The notes: generated from the letters alone by a model not told the origin. Positions 1 to 7,631 are shown, counted from the first letter of the stretch. The stretch is DNA of 64,000 nucleotides from a bacterium (GCA_016708025.1 JADJGQ010000001.1:992001-1056000), one strand, 5' to 3'. Numbers and translations: made by a program.

Positions 1-725
1 TCCAGCTTGCTGTTGCGCATGATGTACCCGCCGGAAAGCAGGATCCAATCGTAGTTCGGCACGATAGTCGAGGCTACCAGGTTGAGTTCGCTGCCGGTCC
101 GGTCGTTATCCGCTTCGGTAGCGTCATCAAAGGTGGTCGCACGATAAAACGCCCGCACCATCGATCGCTTGTTGTCCCACTTGATTCCGCCGGTATAGCG
201 CGACTGCTTATAATCGACCAGACGGGGGAGAGTATCGAGTACTTCCGGTCCGTAATTCGACTGCGGCATCAGTTCGTCCGCGCCATGTCGATCTACCAGG
301 TTGAATCCGCCGAACAACTCGACCTGCTTCGCCGGATTGAATGAAAGGCGAAGGTTCGTGTTGTTCCGACGTGTGAAGACCGACCCGTCAATATTATAGA
401 ACCGACGGTACTGGCTGTTATTGCCGTTGAACTTGAAGAGTCCCGGCTTGCCGAGCTGCAGATCCATCACGCGATTGTTCAGCGTGAGATTCTGGAAATC
501 GGCATGCAGTCCGACGCCGTTGTCGAACGCGTAATTCCAATCGGACAGGGAAAGCCCCAGACCTTCATACAGATTGTAGCTGCTCTGATCGACCGACAGA
601 TTTCCTTCCTCGTCAACCGAGGTGAATCCGACTTTGACCGAGCCGCTGCCTTCAGCCGCCACAACGTTCATACCGAACAGGATGAGCGCAAGGGCAGCGA
701 GCACTACTAGAGTAAGTCTGTTCAT
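1..725 (-). CDS. Porin-like outer-membrane beta-barrel protein, N-terminal part (runs off the left edge)
   Basis: An open frame without stops runs from the ATG at 725 to the window edge and gives 241 residues. It begins with a signal peptide (MNRLTLVVLAALALILFGMN, then VVAAEG). The mature part is rich in Asn, Gly and aromatic residues in alternating patterns, as in outer-membrane barrels, for example the GFNLVDRHG and WDNKRSMVRAFYRATTF stretches. The ribosome site AAGGAGG overlaps the stop codon of the decaheme cytochrome upstream, so the two are translationally coupled. That pairing resembles MtrA/MtrB or PioA/PioB, in which the barrel sheathes the cytochrome. The family is inferred from context; no CXXC motif typical of Shewanella MtrB is seen, and the C-terminus is missing. 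Confidence 0.7.
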   Translation of the reverse strand, partial: MNRLTLVVLAALALILFGMNVVAAEGSGSVKVGFTSVDEEGNLSVDQSSYNLYEGLGLSLSDWNYAFDNGVGLHADFQNLTLNNRVMDLQLGKPGLFKFNGNNSQYRRFYNIDGSVFTRRNNTNLRLSFNPAKQVELFGGFNLVDRHGADELMPQSNYGPEVLDTLPRLVDYKQSRYTGGIKWDNKRSMVRAFYRATTFDDATEADNDRTGSELNLVASTIVPNYDWILLSGGYIMRNSKL

Positions 726-736
726 GCTATACCTCC

Positions 737-1699
737 TTACCTCAATCCATGACAAGAGCAACCAACACCAAGCCTGACAGTCAGGTCGGCATCGAGCAGC
801 TTGTCGTTATCGTTTGAACCATGTACATCAGTATGGCAGGTCATGCAGGCCATCTTGGAGAAGTCTCCGTCGGCCGCGACCGCCCGATGCTGGGCAACTG
901 TAGTTGGTGCGAGGGAATGTCCCGGCACCGTGTGGCACTGTTTGCACATCAGGTTCGACGGCTGGCGCAATAGCTTGTCATTCTCGCTCCCGTGAGGATT
1001 GTGACAGTCGTTGCAACCGGAACCCTCCGCCGACCACCCATGTACCGCCTCGTGATCATACAGATACGGGCCGGTGACATCGGCATGGCAGTCTTCGCAA
1101 ACCTTGTTGAGTCCGTACGCCATTTCGGTATCTGTCGACTGCACCATCCGGTGGCAGCTCAGGCAGGTGACGTCATTTTGACGGACCGGATGAGCGGAAC
1201 GGCGAATGAACTGGGTTGCCACTGACTGGTGACAGTCCAGACAAAACCGCGCCTGGTCATCCCGAAGCAGCGAGTTTTTGCCGGCATGTACCGAGTGGCA
1301 CGATGCACAGTTCGTTTGCAGTAGATTGTGTCCGTTCGCTCCGAAGCCATTCATCTCCGGGTGCGGTACGTGACACGATGAGCATTGCGAAAGAGCATCT
1401 GCCCCCGTCATCCGTGCGGGATTGCCGATGTTTTCGATGCTGGGATTCTCAATGTGCGCTGCACCGCCGGAATGGCAGCTTACGCAGGCGACAGCGGATT
1501 TACTCGACTTGACCTCAGAACTGAGCCGATGGATGGTCTGGCGCAGTGTAAGATCAAGACCGTCGTGGCAGCCGAGGCAAGTTGCGTCATCCGGCTCGGT
1601 CGCTTGTGAAAAAACGAGCGAGGGAGTCCAGATAACGACTAGCCCGACAACCATGAGCGAGTATATCGCTATCGCCGGTATGAGTCGTTTTGGTTTCAT
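737..1699 (-). CDS. Decaheme c-type cytochrome (MtrA/DmsE-like)
   Basis: The protein has ten CXXCH haem-binding motifs (CLGCH, CVSCH, CSSCH, CASCH, CLDCH, CLSCH, CEDCH, CNDCH, CKQCH, CMTCH) and a last CSCH near the C-terminus that is one residue short. An N-terminal hydrophobic segment (MKPKRLIPAIAIYSLMVVGL) exports it. Ten haems and about 320 residues match periplasmic MtrA/DmsE/PioA cytochromes, which carry electrons across the outer membrane inside a porin. I chose the ATG at 1699 because it follows a GAGG ribosome site and lies about 36 nt below a promoter-like site; an upstream ATG at 1765 would place 22 charged residues before the signal peptide. It is the first gene of a pair with the porin. 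Confidence 0.9.
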   Translation of the reverse strand: MKPKRLIPAIAIYSLMVVGLVVIWTPSLVFSQATEPDDATCLGCHDGLDLTLRQTIHRLSSEVKSSKSAVACVSCHSGGAAHIENPSIENIGNPARMTGADALSQCSSCHVPHPEMNGFGANGHNLLQTNCASCHSVHAGKNSLLRDDQARFCLDCHQSVATQFIRRSAHPVRQNDVTCLSCHRMVQSTDTEMAYGLNKVCEDCHADVTGPYLYDHEAVHGWSAEGSGCNDCHNPHGSENDKLLRQPSNLMCKQCHTVPGHSLAPTTVAQHRAVAADGDFSKMACMTCHTDVHGSNDNDKLLDADLTVRLGVGCSCHGLR

Positions 1700-1741
1700 C
1701 CTGTACCTCAAACCCCTATGTTCGATTGTCATGTTATCGTC

Positions 1742-1770
1742 ATTATCTGATTCTAATGTCGGCACGGCAA
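1742..1770 (-). promoter_or_regulatory. Promoter for the cytochrome-porin operon
   Basis: Read on the - strand, TTGCCG (1770-1765) is followed after exactly 17 nt by GATAAT (1747-1742). Predicted transcription would start near 1735 and give a leader of about 36 nt before the cytochrome ATG at 1699. Found by eye. Confidence 0.45.
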
Positions 1771-2047
1771 CAAAAAAGAAGAGGCCAAGTTGCTGTTATT
1801 GAATAAATTATGAGGACGAAAGAGTACCTTTTAGTACATTCTTTGTCCCGTATCCGTAATGGCCTACCGTGAAACAAGTTAACCTTTTCCACGTGGGTAA
1901 AGTTTCCCACCGTTTACCGATTCGAGATCGCGTTTACTTAAGTGGGAAAGGGAGGAAATAGAGGAAAGTTAGCCACGAATCAGTGCCAAGGCCCTTTCCA
2001 TGTGGTCGTTTGGCTAATGATGACTAATTCAATATAGAATGCACGCA
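1771..2047. other. Intergenic region with repeated GTGGGAAA-like boxes
   Basis: No gene is seen here. Three related boxes occur: GTGGGTAAA at 1893-1901, its inverted counterpart TTTCCCAC at 1903-1910, and GTGGGAAA at 1942-1949. CCACGTGG (1889-1896) is a perfect 8-bp palindrome overlapping the first. They lie upstream of the cytochrome promoter and could be operators. TTAGCCA (1969-1975) and TGGCTAA (2011-2017) form a wide inverted repeat just past the end of the GlcD gene. Function is unproven. Confidence 0.3.
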
Positions 2048-3409
2048 TCAGATATCAAAGACTTTTCCGGGGTTCATAATCCCGTCTGGATCGAACTGCC
2101 GCTTGATCTGCCGCATCAATTGCACGGATTGTGCGTGCTCCAACAAAAAGTGTCCTTTATGGCCGATACCGATGCCGTGCTCACCAGAGACTGTCCCACC
2201 CAATTCTATCGTCTTTTGTATGATCAGATCATTGATCTCATTGGCCGCAGACCACTGTGCGATATCCTGCTGGTCTGCGATCATTAGTGCGTGCAGTAGT
2301 CCCAATCCAACATGGCCGAATGTGAAGATCAACACGCCGCGTGAATCCCCCAGTTCGTGACAGTACGCCACCATCTCCGGAAGTTTGGAGATCGGAAAGG
2401 CAACATCATTGCGCAGGACTGAATAGCCTGGTTTGAAATGCTTGACTGCATCGGTTGCCCAGTGCCTGATCTCCCATGGTCGATGCCCCTCACCAAGGGT
2501 GAGCGGCTGCCCGCCAAGTTCCCCGCAGATCGCAGACGCAGACTCCGCACTTGCTTCAAGTACCGGTTTTGGACCGTGGAACTCTAGGAAAAGGCAGGGG
2601 ACCTCTTCCAGTCCATAACCCTTCAGTTGATTGAGTGCGACCAACAGCCTCCGGTCAAGAAATTCTACCGCTGCCAGATCAATACCGTACCGCCGCATTT
2701 CAGAGACAGCTTTGGCGGCTGACTTTTCATCCGGAAACTTGTAGGCGAGTTGCGATCTGTCTTCCGGTATGCCGGCCAGCTTAAGGGTGATCCTGGTTAT
2801 TACCGCCAATGTCCCCTCGGACCCACAGATCAGTTCAACAAGATTGTAACCGCTGGAGCGCTTGATGGCCCGATTCCCGAGCGTCATCACTTCTCCGGTT
2901 CCGGTGACAATTTCGAGCGCCAGGATATACTCCCGTGTCCCACCGTATTTGACAGAGTAAATGCCGCTCGCATTGGTCGAGACCATTCCTCCGATAGTGG
3001 CAACATCGCCGGAGCCGCCAGGAGATGGAGGGAAGAAAAGTCCTTCGCGCTTGAGCTGATTGTTGAGGTGATCGTAAATGATACCTGGCTCAACCTCGAC
3101 CTGGAGATCTTCCGGCCAGAGATTGAGCACGCGCGTCATGCGACTGAGATCAAGGACAAGCCCTTGCTCTGATGGAATGGTGGAACCCTCAAGTGCGCTT
3201 CCCGCGCCGCGTGTGGTGACCGGAACCTTATGTTCGCGACAGAGTCTGATTGTCCGTGAAATTTCCTCGGCACTCATCGCCCAGACGATCGCCTGCGGCG
3301 TTACCGGGGAGAGGGATGATTCATCGCGAGAGGCGACCGCCAGATGGTCCGCCTGGGTGGAAAATCTATCGGCAGGGTAGAGGCTCTTCAAATGCTCAAG
3401 AAACGACAT
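2048..3409 (-). CDS. glcD: FAD-binding oxidoreductase, GlcD / D-lactate dehydrogenase type
   Basis: At 453 residues this matches the VAO-family FAD-linked oxidases that oxidise 2-hydroxyacids such as glycolate or D-lactate. The N-terminal FAD_binding_4 domain (about residues 40-180) shows TTRGAGSALEG, PSPGGSGDVATIGGMVSTNASG and CGSEGTLAVIT. The C-terminal domain ends in SGEHGIGIGHKGHFL and DPDGIMNPGKVF, typical of the FAD-oxidase C domain. The start follows AAGGAG with good spacing. No GlcE or GlcF subunit is adjacent, so it may be a single-subunit enzyme or use another acceptor. It lies upstream of the decaheme cytochrome on the same strand, about 350 nt apart, so a link to respiration is possible but not shown. 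The exact substrate cannot be read from sequence. Confidence 0.85.
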   Translation of the reverse strand: MSFLEHLKSLYPADRFSTQADHLAVASRDESSLSPVTPQAIVWAMSAEEISRTIRLCREHKVPVTTRGAGSALEGSTIPSEQGLVLDLSRMTRVLNLWPEDLQVEVEPGIIYDHLNNQLKREGLFFPPSPGGSGDVATIGGMVSTNASGIYSVKYGGTREYILALEIVTGTGEVMTLGNRAIKRSSGYNLVELICGSEGTLAVITRITLKLAGIPEDRSQLAYKFPDEKSAAKAVSEMRRYGIDLAAVEFLDRRLLVALNQLKGYGLEEVPCLFLEFHGPKPVLEASAESASAICGELGGQPLTLGEGHRPWEIRHWATDAVKHFKPGYSVLRNDVAFPISKLPEMVAYCHELGDSRGVLIFTFGHVGLGLLHALMIADQQDIAQWSAANEINDLIIQKTIELGGTVSGEHGIGIGHKGHFLLEHAQSVQLMRQIKRQFDPDGIMNPGKVFDI

Positions 3410-3438
3410 GCGTAAAACTCCTTGTTCGAATCAGCCCT

Positions 3439-3466
3439 AATGTAGGGAAAACTTTCGCCACGGCAA
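3439..3466 (-). promoter_or_regulatory. Promoter for the GlcD-type oxidase gene
   Basis: On the - strand TTGCCG (3466-3461) is followed after 16 nt by TACATT (3444-3439). This gives a leader of roughly 20 nt before the ATG at 3409. The -35 hexamer is identical to the one before the cytochrome gene. Confidence 0.4.
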
Positions 3467-3522
3467 GTCGGAACCGGCAGAAGACGAACCGGAAGTCCAT
3501 GACAGAATCTGACAGATAAAAC

Positions 3523-3550
3523 TTGACATAATGGGTCCTAAGAGTACAAG
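3523..3550 (+). promoter_or_regulatory. Promoter for the cysteine-rich peptide gene
   Basis: A consensus TTGACA (3523-3528) is followed after 16 nt by TACAAG (3545-3550). It sits just upstream of the peptide's strong ribosome site (GGAAGGAGG, 3560-3568). Confidence 0.4.
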
Positions 3551-3575
3551 TTAAGGTCAGGAAGGAGGTGATATC

Positions 3576-3779
3576 ATGAAGAAAGCACTGATCGTCTTGT
3601 TGCTGGTGTTCGGATTCGCATTTGCGATGGGCAGCCTCACGCCGTCGACCGCCGACGCCGGGAACTGCTACTTCACCTGCACCTGTTCCGGAGCGCCGCT
3701 GTATTGCTGCGTCAACAATGGTGTGACGACTTGTAAGTTCACATCCAAGATCTACTGTACGCAGGGATACAACTGCTAA
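3576..3779 (+). CDS. Small secreted cysteine-rich peptide precursor
   Basis: This is a 67-residue precursor with an excellent ribosome site (GGAAGGAGG, 7 nt before ATG). Residues 1-28 form a signal peptide (MKKALIVLLLVFGFAFAMGS and on) ending in an ADA cleavage site. The mature part is about 39 residues with eight cysteines at 31, 35, 37, 44, 45, 53, 61 and 67, an even number that suggests four disulfides. I do not recognise a family. The next gene encodes a membrane-anchored CPPC thioredoxin-like protein, which could fold or isomerise the peptide outside the cytoplasm; that is inference. Possible roles include an antimicrobial or a structural peptide. Strong translation signals and composition argue that it is a real gene. 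Confidence 0.75.
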   Translation: MKKALIVLLLVFGFAFAMGSLTPSTADAGNCYFTCTCSGAPLYCCVNNGVTTCKFTSKIYCTQGYNC

Positions 3780-3794
3780 CCGCAGTGTTACCCA

Positions 3795-3851
3795 GTTTTG
3801 GAGCAATTAGCTCCTGAAACCAGCGGGAAGGCGACCGCCGTCTTCCCGCTG
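3795..3851 (+). terminator. Two consecutive hairpins between the peptide and thioredoxin genes
   Basis: The first hairpin pairs GGAGC (3800-3804) with GCTCC (3810-3814), extended by GTTT/AAAC at the base. The second pairs ten bases, CAGCGGGAAG (3821-3830) with CTTCCCGCTG (3842-3851). No run of T follows, so it may act as a partial terminator or an RNA stabiliser that keeps peptide expression above that of the downstream gene. Confidence 0.4.
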
Positions 3852-3888
3852 AAATTTCCACTCAAGCGTTAGATTCAAAGGTTTCGTC

Positions 3889-4446
3889 GTGAGTAAATCA
3901 TTCTGGCAAAATGCCGTGCTCCTGATCCTGGTTTTTGTCGTCGCGGTGGGCGGCGTATATCTCGGCATCGCTACCAGCCAGCGCAATGCCGCTCCAACCG
4001 TACTTCAGGGGGAACTCACCTCCAAATTGACCGAAGGGAGCGGCTTCCCCGACGTCCCCCTAATAGATGAAGCGGGCAATCCCGTTCAGTCACGTGAGTT
4101 GCTGAGCGAAAAAGGCACGATCGTTCTTTTTCTTGAGCCGGGATGTCCCCCGTGTGAGACAATGTCCGCGCGATGGCAGGGAATGGCCGATGATGGTCTC
4201 TTGGGTGATATGAAACTGATCTCTATCTCGTTTGCGCCGATCTCTGAGGTCAGTAAGTACAAGATGGAACATGGTATCCGGTTTGACTCGTATGCCGACA
4301 CCAGCTTCACGTTCGTCCAGACATATGATGTGACCAATTACCCGCTAATGGTGGCGTTGGATGGGGACGGTAATATCCGGTGGCATACCTTCGATGCCAA
4401 CCTGGAGATCGACATGAAAGAGATTCAGGCTACATTCTCGATGTAG
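3889..4446 (+). CDS. Membrane-anchored thioredoxin-like (TlpA-type) protein with CPPC
   Basis: The GTG-initiated frame encodes 185 residues. A single membrane segment (about residues 8-27) anchors a periplasmic thioredoxin-fold domain. The redox motif CPPC is at residues 86-89 in FLEPGCPPCETMSARW, and the cis-proline region appears as YDVTNYPLMVALDGDGNIRW. This arrangement is typical of TlpA/ResA-like thiol-disulfide proteins outside the cytoplasm. It lies 109 nt after the cysteine-rich peptide on the same strand, suggesting a role in that peptide's disulfides. Cytochrome c maturation is an alternative because a decaheme cytochrome is nearby. It ends 3 nt from the convergent wlbA gene. Confidence 0.8.
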   Translation: MSKSFWQNAVLLILVFVVAVGGVYLGIATSQRNAAPTVLQGELTSKLTEGSGFPDVPLIDEAGNPVQSRELLSEKGTIVLFLEPGCPPCETMSARWQGMADDGLLGDMKLISISFAPISEVSKYKMEHGIRFDSYADTSFTFVQTYDVTNYPLMVALDGDGNIRWHTFDANLEIDMKEIQATFSM

Positions 4447-4449
4447 TCA

Positions 4450-5406
4450 TCACAGCTTGGTCGTTTTCAGGAGATCGTGACTCTGGCTGGTCGGTCCGAT
4501 CGGTGTAGCCAGTCGAATGTCGTGCGCCAGGGCGATCGAAGCTCGTGTATCTTCCAGCCCAAATCCCTGACCGGCCAATGTCCGCTTGTAAACCTCGGTG
4601 TGAAGTTCAGTGAACCCCTCAGAGAATTCCACTTCTGTTCCATCAATAGTGATAGATCGATAAGTCGGCTGGCCGGCATCAAGCGAGCTCTGCGGAAGAT
4701 CGTCGCGATCTATCGAGAGGAACCACTTCACCCGCGCATGCTCCAATTCCATGAATCCAGCGGTCTTTTTGCTGGTAGCGATATGCACCTGATTTTCCTG
4801 CAATGGTCCAAACAACCAGATCAGGAGATCAAAGAAGTGGATGCCGATATTGGTAGCCAGTCCGCCCGAACGGTCCGCCTGACCCTTCCAGGAAACCAGA
4901 TACCAGTTGCCGCGCGAGGTGCAGTAAGTCAGCACGACCTCATGCTTTTTCGTCTTCGGCTCCTTGAGAAGCTTTTCTCTCAACGCGATCAGGGCAGGGT
5001 GAACTCGCAATTGCAAAATGGTCCAGACGCGACGTCCGGATTCTTGCTCCAGCTCCAACAATGCATCGATATTCCATGGGTTCAGCACTAGTGGCTTTTC
5101 GCATATGGCATCGGCACCAATGCGCAGCGCAAAGCGGCAGTGTGCGTCGTGCAGATAGTTCGGCGAGCAAATTGAGAGGTAGTGAACCTCCTGGCCGGCA
5201 TCCAAACGTCGCAGCTTGTCGATATGTCGATCAAACCGCTCAAACTCCGTGAAGAATTTGACATCCGTGAAATAGCGGTCGAGGATCCCGACCGAATCGT
5301 TAGGGTCAACCGCCGCAACCAGGCGGTTGCCGGTATCTTTTATCGCTTTTAAGTGGCGAGGGGCGATATAGCCGCCAACTCCCGTAATGGCAAAATTCTT
5401 CGACAT
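4450..5406 (-). CDS. wlbA: UDP-N-acetyl-2-amino-2-deoxyglucuronate dehydrogenase-like (Gfo/Idh/MocA family)
   Basis: The 318-residue protein has the N-terminal Rossmann domain of the Gfo/Idh/MocA family (FAITGVGGYIAPRHLKAIKD, VAAVDPNDS, YLSICSPNYLHDAH) and the ICEKPLVLNPWN motif with the conserved EKP lysine. These stretches closely match WlbA/WbpB enzymes, which oxidise UDP-GlcNAcA at C3 with NAD during synthesis of diaminated uronic acids for O-antigen. The C-terminal half holds NIGIHFFDLLIWLFG. The usual partners (aminotransferase WlbC, acetyltransferase WlbB, epimerase) are absent here. It converges on the thioredoxin-like gene with only 3 nt between stop codons. Confidence 0.8.
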   Translation of the reverse strand: MSKNFAITGVGGYIAPRHLKAIKDTGNRLVAAVDPNDSVGILDRYFTDVKFFTEFERFDRHIDKLRRLDAGQEVHYLSICSPNYLHDAHCRFALRIGADAICEKPLVLNPWNIDALLELEQESGRRVWTILQLRVHPALIALREKLLKEPKTKKHEVVLTYCTSRGNWYLVSWKGQADRSGGLATNIGIHFFDLLIWLFGPLQENQVHIATSKKTAGFMELEHARVKWFLSIDRDDLPQSSLDAGQPTYRSITIDGTEVEFSEGFTELHTEVYKRTLAGQGFGLEDTRASIALAHDIRLATPIGPTSQSHDLLKTTKL

Positions 5407-5480
5407 CAGTACTCCCGTTATAACCGCGACAGTCAGTCCTATTGATAGGTCTGCCGGACTGCTGGTGAGCGGGTTCGGGA

Positions 5481-5509
5481 ATTATACCACTTCACAGTCA
5501 ACAGTCCAC
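5481..5509 (-). promoter_or_regulatory. Extended -10 promoter for wlbA
   Basis: On the - strand a perfect TATAAT (5486-5481) is preceded by TGG, an extended -10 element. The -35 at 5509-5504 (GTGGAC) is poor. Transcription from here would leave a leader of roughly 70 nt before the wlbA ATG at 5406. Confidence 0.4.
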
Positions 5510-5613
5510 CAAAAAAACAACCTGTCAATATGACCGAATTCCGTTCGCCGGTTCCGCAATAATCGGTTGTGCCGCATGGTTAAAGGTGACGACGCGAGAA
5601 TCCAAAAATGACG

Positions 5614-5642
5614 TTGATTCCGCACTCCAATATTGATATGTT
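5614..5642 (+). promoter_or_regulatory. Promoter for the HD-domain gene
   Basis: TTGATT (5614-5619) is followed after 17 nt by TATGTT (5637-5642), about 40 nt before the ATG at 5681. The rest of the region between wlbA and this gene shows nothing else recognisable. Confidence 0.3.
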
Positions 5643-5680
5643 GGCACATCATATAGGATTCAAATAATGGAGATACGCTG

Positions 5681-6214
5681 ATGAAAGAGTTGGTGTTACG
5701 GCTACTTCCCGAGATCGCGGATATTCGCGACAAAGAGATACAAGAGAAAGTGATCGCCTGCTGGGCGGAAGCAATAGACTTCCGCGGCTGGACCGAAGAA
5801 CTACTTCGTAACATCCCGTTTACATTGCTGGCCGAGAATGTCAAGATCACCTTTATCGACCATGTCCGCGCTGTCTGCAAAATGTGTCTGGCGGTGGATG
5901 ATGTCCTGAACGAAATGCATGGCTCAAACAAAACCCCGATCAATCGAGATTACCTGATCGCCGGCGCGTTGTTGGCCGATGTCGGCAAGTTGCTTGAATT
6001 TGAGATCGTGAACGGCAAGCCGATCAAGTCAAACTACGGAAAGCATATCCGCCATCCGTTCTCGGGGGTCGGGCTGGCGTTTAAGCACGGGTTGCCATCA
6101 GAAGTAATGCATGTGATCGCGACTCATAGTAAAGAGGGGGCGGGGGAGAAGCGAAGCCCGGAGAGCATTGTATTCCATCACTGTGATTTCATAGATTTTG
6201 ATCTGGTAAACTGA
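5681..6214 (+). CDS. Variant HD-domain protein
   Basis: The 177-residue soluble protein shows the layout of an HD-superfamily hydrolase: a first histidine at His61 (IDHVRAV), the central motif in ALLADVGKL, His125 (HPFSG), His149 (ATHS) and a final aspartate in HHCDFIDFD. The central HD doublet reads Ala99-Asp100, so one usual metal ligand is missing. It may be a weakened phosphohydrolase, use different ligands or bind rather than cut its ligand. A GGAG ribosome site lies 9 nt before the ATG. It precedes two exported unknowns and the aconitase/PrpD pair on the same strand, but gaps of 28-85 nt leave the operon uncertain. Confidence 0.6.
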   Translation: MKELVLRLLPEIADIRDKEIQEKVIACWAEAIDFRGWTEELLRNIPFTLLAENVKITFIDHVRAVCKMCLAVDDVLNEMHGSNKTPINRDYLIAGALLADVGKLLEFEIVNGKPIKSNYGKHIRHPFSGVGLAFKHGLPSEVMHVIATHSKEGAGEKRSPESIVFHHCDFIDFDLVN

Positions 6215-6242
6215 GCGTTGAGGATTCAGGGACGGACCGAAT

Positions 6243-6785
6243 ATGTTCGGACGACTACTTGGAATATTGCTCTTGTCGGCAGTCAGCCTCTTGGGCTGCT
6301 TTGCTATCACAGAGCGCCACTATCTGGCATTCTCTGACAGGTGTCAGGACGGGGACTCTCTCTGTTGTACGTTTGAACAGGATAGTGTTCGGGCACGAGT
6401 CATAGCAAGCTCGACCGATGGGCATGTCCTCATGGTCGGGATCGAGCTGCTGAATCTGCGTACAGATACGCTCCTTTATCCGCTGAGGTCAATTTCCGCG
6501 TGGGAGAATGGCGAGCGACTCAGAGAGTTTTTTGAGCCGGGAATAAACGGTATGCCGCCATGTGTAGGATGTACCGTCATGACTGTCACTGAAAAACCAT
6601 CTTACGTACATGCTGCCTTTGAGCGCTTGGCGAAGAAAGACAAGAGAAACAGTGCGGTCGTTTTTGACCTTGGTGTTCTGTATCGCGACACCGTACGCGT
6701 CAGTTCACTGGGTACTCATATGGTGCTCTTAGATCGGTTCACCACTGAAGAATATTTTGTGAGAATGAAACTAGGGCTTCATTAG
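6243..6785 (+). CDS. Predicted lipoprotein of unknown function
   Basis: The 180-residue protein starts with a short hydrophobic signal ending in a lipobox, SLLGC, with the acylated Cys at residue 19. Several further cysteines follow (DRCQDGDSLCC, PPCVGC). The rest looks like a compact beta-rich extracytoplasmic domain. I recognise no family. It lies 28 nt after the HD-domain gene and 84 nt before another exported unknown; both may be lineage-specific envelope proteins. Confidence 0.6.
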   Translation: MFGRLLGILLLSAVSLLGCFAITERHYLAFSDRCQDGDSLCCTFEQDSVRARVIASSTDGHVLMVGIELLNLRTDTLLYPLRSISAWENGERLREFFEPGINGMPPCVGCTVMTVTEKPSYVHAAFERLAKKDKRNSAVVFDLGVLYRDTVRVSSLGTHMVLLDRFTTEEYFVRMKLGLH

Positions 6786-6869
6786 GGGAATCAGTGTTTT
6801 CGATCACGGTGATTTCATCGGTTTTGGCCGGGTGAAATGGTCAGTGAATAGAAAGAGGGGATAGCGTAT

Positions 6870-7562
6870 ATGTTGAACTCAAGAGTCGTTTTGCGTACCA
6901 AGGTCCATGTCTTCACTATGCTGGCGGTCACGATACTGGTCTCTTTATCGGCGAGCAGCAGTTATGCCTGGACACCCGTTGACAAGTCGTTTCACTTCAC
7001 AGGGATGCTGTGCAAAGACACCTGCGTTTTGTCTTTCTGGGAGACTTGCTGGGGGGAACGCGAGTGCAACATCATGCATCATGTGTATCTCGCTCCGGAA
7101 GGACACTTGATCAGAGAAAGTCTGGAATATCACTGGAGCGGAAAGGCGATTGTCACCGACGAAATGAACGGATATGACCTGGCCTGGGTCCTCAAATTGC
7201 GAGATCAGGATTCGCTGTTTTGCGATCCATTTAACGTGGCCCCGAAATTGCGAGTGCGCCCTCCGGCCTTTGATAGCGTGTTCAATGCAACCTGGGGGGA
7301 TAGTCTCAGAAACGTATTCGTTACCGGTTTTCCTAAAGCATTACAGGACTCAAGCTGGTTGCGAACCAATCTGGATCATCCGACTTTCGAGAAGGAAGTC
7401 GAATTAGTGTATTCGTACCCACTTGGAATTTACAAAAACTACAAGATTATCGAAGTTCTCCAAACCGGCCAGTACTTCTTCGTCCTGACATATCAACCTA
7501 TCAACACGAGTAGCGAAACTTTCGACGGCGTGTTGATATATCGGATGAAGGGAAAGTGGTAG
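6870..7562 (+). CDS. Exported protein of unknown function
   Basis: The 230-residue product has an N-terminal signal (VHVFTMLAVTILVSLSASSS, then YA) and a periplasmic or surface domain with cysteines grouped near the start (LCKDTCVLSFWETCWGEREC). No membrane segment follows. No family is recognised. It is upstream of the aconitase gene, but a 69-nt gap with a dispersed repeat lies between them, so it probably ends its own unit. Confidence 0.6.
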   Translation: MLNSRVVLRTKVHVFTMLAVTILVSLSASSSYAWTPVDKSFHFTGMLCKDTCVLSFWETCWGERECNIMHHVYLAPEGHLIRESLEYHWSGKAIVTDEMNGYDLAWVLKLRDQDSLFCDPFNVAPKLRVRPPAFDSVFNATWGDSLRNVFVTGFPKALQDSSWLRTNLDHPTFEKEVELVYSYPLGIYKNYKIIEVLQTGQYFFVLTYQPINTSSETFDGVLIYRMKGKW

Positions 7563-7591
7563 AAGTCTGCAAGAAGGTATTGCATACCGAG

Positions 7592-7607
7592 CTGAGCGAA
7601 GTCGAAG
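7592..7607 (+). repeat. Dispersed repeat, core CTGAGCGAAGTCGAAG
   Basis: The same 16-base core is found again at 12140-12155, and a 13-base version at 14056-14068. All three are intergenic. Confidence 0.6.
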
Positions 7608-7631
7608 CGCGCTTCATATACAGAGGTCCCT

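Noticed and set aside
3410..3522. Possible small gene in the gap before the cysteine-rich peptide
   Set aside because: Open frames here cross the promoters of both divergent genes and have no ribosome site.
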